Assembly: GCF_003352045.1 (NCBI RefSeq)
Contig: NZ_CP025815.1
Coordinates: 2,790,001-2,854,000, forward strand
Source: Sulfitobacter sp. JL08
Lineage (GTDB): Bacteria > Pseudomonadota > Alphaproteobacteria > Rhodobacterales > Rhodobacteraceae
Direction of reading: 5' to 3'
DNA: 64,000 nucleotides
Below are positions 63,692 to 64,000 of this stretch, piece after piece. Numbering within the stretch: the first letter of the stretch is position 1; every line of letters begins with the position of its first letter. The notes beneath the pieces are model-generated. The model was not told where the DNA came from and ran no database searches. It saw only the letters and a program-made list of their open reading frames with translations. A program made the translations under genes and the position numbers.

Positions 63692-64000
63692 TCATGCCGG
63701 AAGCAAAGCGTTTTGAACCACCTCGTCCCAACCTAAATAGAACTTATCCTGATCGCGTATCACCGGACGGGTCATCACCTTGGGTTGGGCTGATATCTGT
63801 GCCTCTGCCTCCGAATTTTTTAGCCAGTCATTTAACGCCCGATAGTCGTTCGAAGTCCGGTCCACCAGTCGATCGCCGAACTCAACTATCAACTCTGCCA
63901 TTTCCCCCTCACTCAAAGGTTCCGCCCGGACATCGCGGAAAATGACGTCCTTGCCGCCCACCTCCAATGCCTTCTCGCACTTCTGGCAAACGGCACAGGT
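63692..64000 (-). CDS. ArsC/Spx-type reductase-like protein, C-terminal part (cut by window edge)
   Basis: The frame is open to the right edge and starts beyond it. Near the edge it reads CAVCQKCEKALEVGGKDVIF, with a CxxC-like active site as in thioredoxin-fold ArsC/YffB proteins, then RDVRAEPLSEGEMAELIVEFGD, LVDRTSNDYRALND, MTRPVIRDQDKFYLGWDEVV. ArsC family proteins reduce arsenate or act as Spx-type regulators. The N-terminal strand is outside the window. Confidence 0.78.
   Translation of the reverse strand, partial: TCAVCQKCEKALEVGGKDVIFRDVRAEPLSEGEMAELIVEFGDRLVDRTSNDYRALNDWLKNSEAEAQISAQPKVMTRPVIRDQDKFYLGWDEVVQNALLPA

Overview
The window is chromosomal DNA from an alphaproteobacterium, almost certainly a marine Rhodobacteraceae (roseobacter-type). 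The support is the GC-rich coding with long antisense open frames, a dcw cluster in the usual alphaproteobacterial order, a his cluster of the form hisB-hisH-hisA-hisF-hisE, a four-hairpin array of CCUCCUCCC-loop small RNAs of the kind known downstream of small stress genes in Rhodobacter, a DMSP-lyase-like cupin, and an agmatine deiminase.

Layout. 1-13462 (minus strand): the mra/mur/fts part of the dcw cluster, mraZ-rsmH-ftsL-ftsI-murE-murF-mraY-murD-(FAD oxidoreductase on the opposite strand)-ftsW-murG-murC. murC runs off the left edge. A 679-bp leader/intergenic region upstream of mraZ carries a strong hairpin and three sets of 10-bp-phased TGGGA repeats. 14142-24635: housekeeping genes (mrp, sulfotransferase, uvrD/pcrA, an FMN hydroxy-acid dehydrogenase, pyruvate carboxylase) with, between them, a small ORF plus the CcsR-like sRNA array, and a full cobalamin riboswitch in front of an unrecognised 92-aa gene.

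24704-44086: a tRNA-Gly(GCC) gene followed by a 19.3-kb genomic island. The last 51 bp of the tRNA region are repeated exactly at 44036-44086, and the native tRNA terminator lies just beyond that copy. The island has no intact integrase. It carries an intact IS5-type element with TTAA target duplication, IS3 and IS110 remnants, a glycosyltransferase, two unrecognised genes, and a co-directional block of PAS protein, unusual AAA+ activator, polyamine-type ABC transporter (binding protein, ATPase, two permeases) and aldehyde dehydrogenase. It also holds an EamA transporter, a class III cyclase, a DMSP-lyase-like cupin, an APC permease and a secreted alpha/beta hydrolase.

44308-52874: core genes again (GNAT, agmatine deiminase, single-domain Lrp-type protein, the his cluster interrupted by two antisense DUF2147 genes and a YqaA-type membrane protein, CoA-binding protein, zinc-ribbon protein with an apparent AUC start, rlmB, tRNA-Tyr).

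53061-64000: accessory DNA abutting tRNA-Tyr, starting with a large serine recombinase, DUF2924, DUF3489 and a tyrosine recombinase. Then come a luciferase-domain protein, two SnoaL-like proteins beside a LysR regulator, a GAF-GAF-cyclase, an IS66 remnant, a CPA1 Na+/H+ antiporter, YaeQ and a partial ArsC-like protein.

Functional reading. The dcw genes make lipid II precursors and the septal synthase. The his genes make the middle steps of histidine synthesis. The island operon looks like regulated import and oxidation of a polyamine or related amine, a short distance from the core agmatine deiminase, which makes a putrescine precursor. All functional assignments are from sequence reading only; no database search was run.
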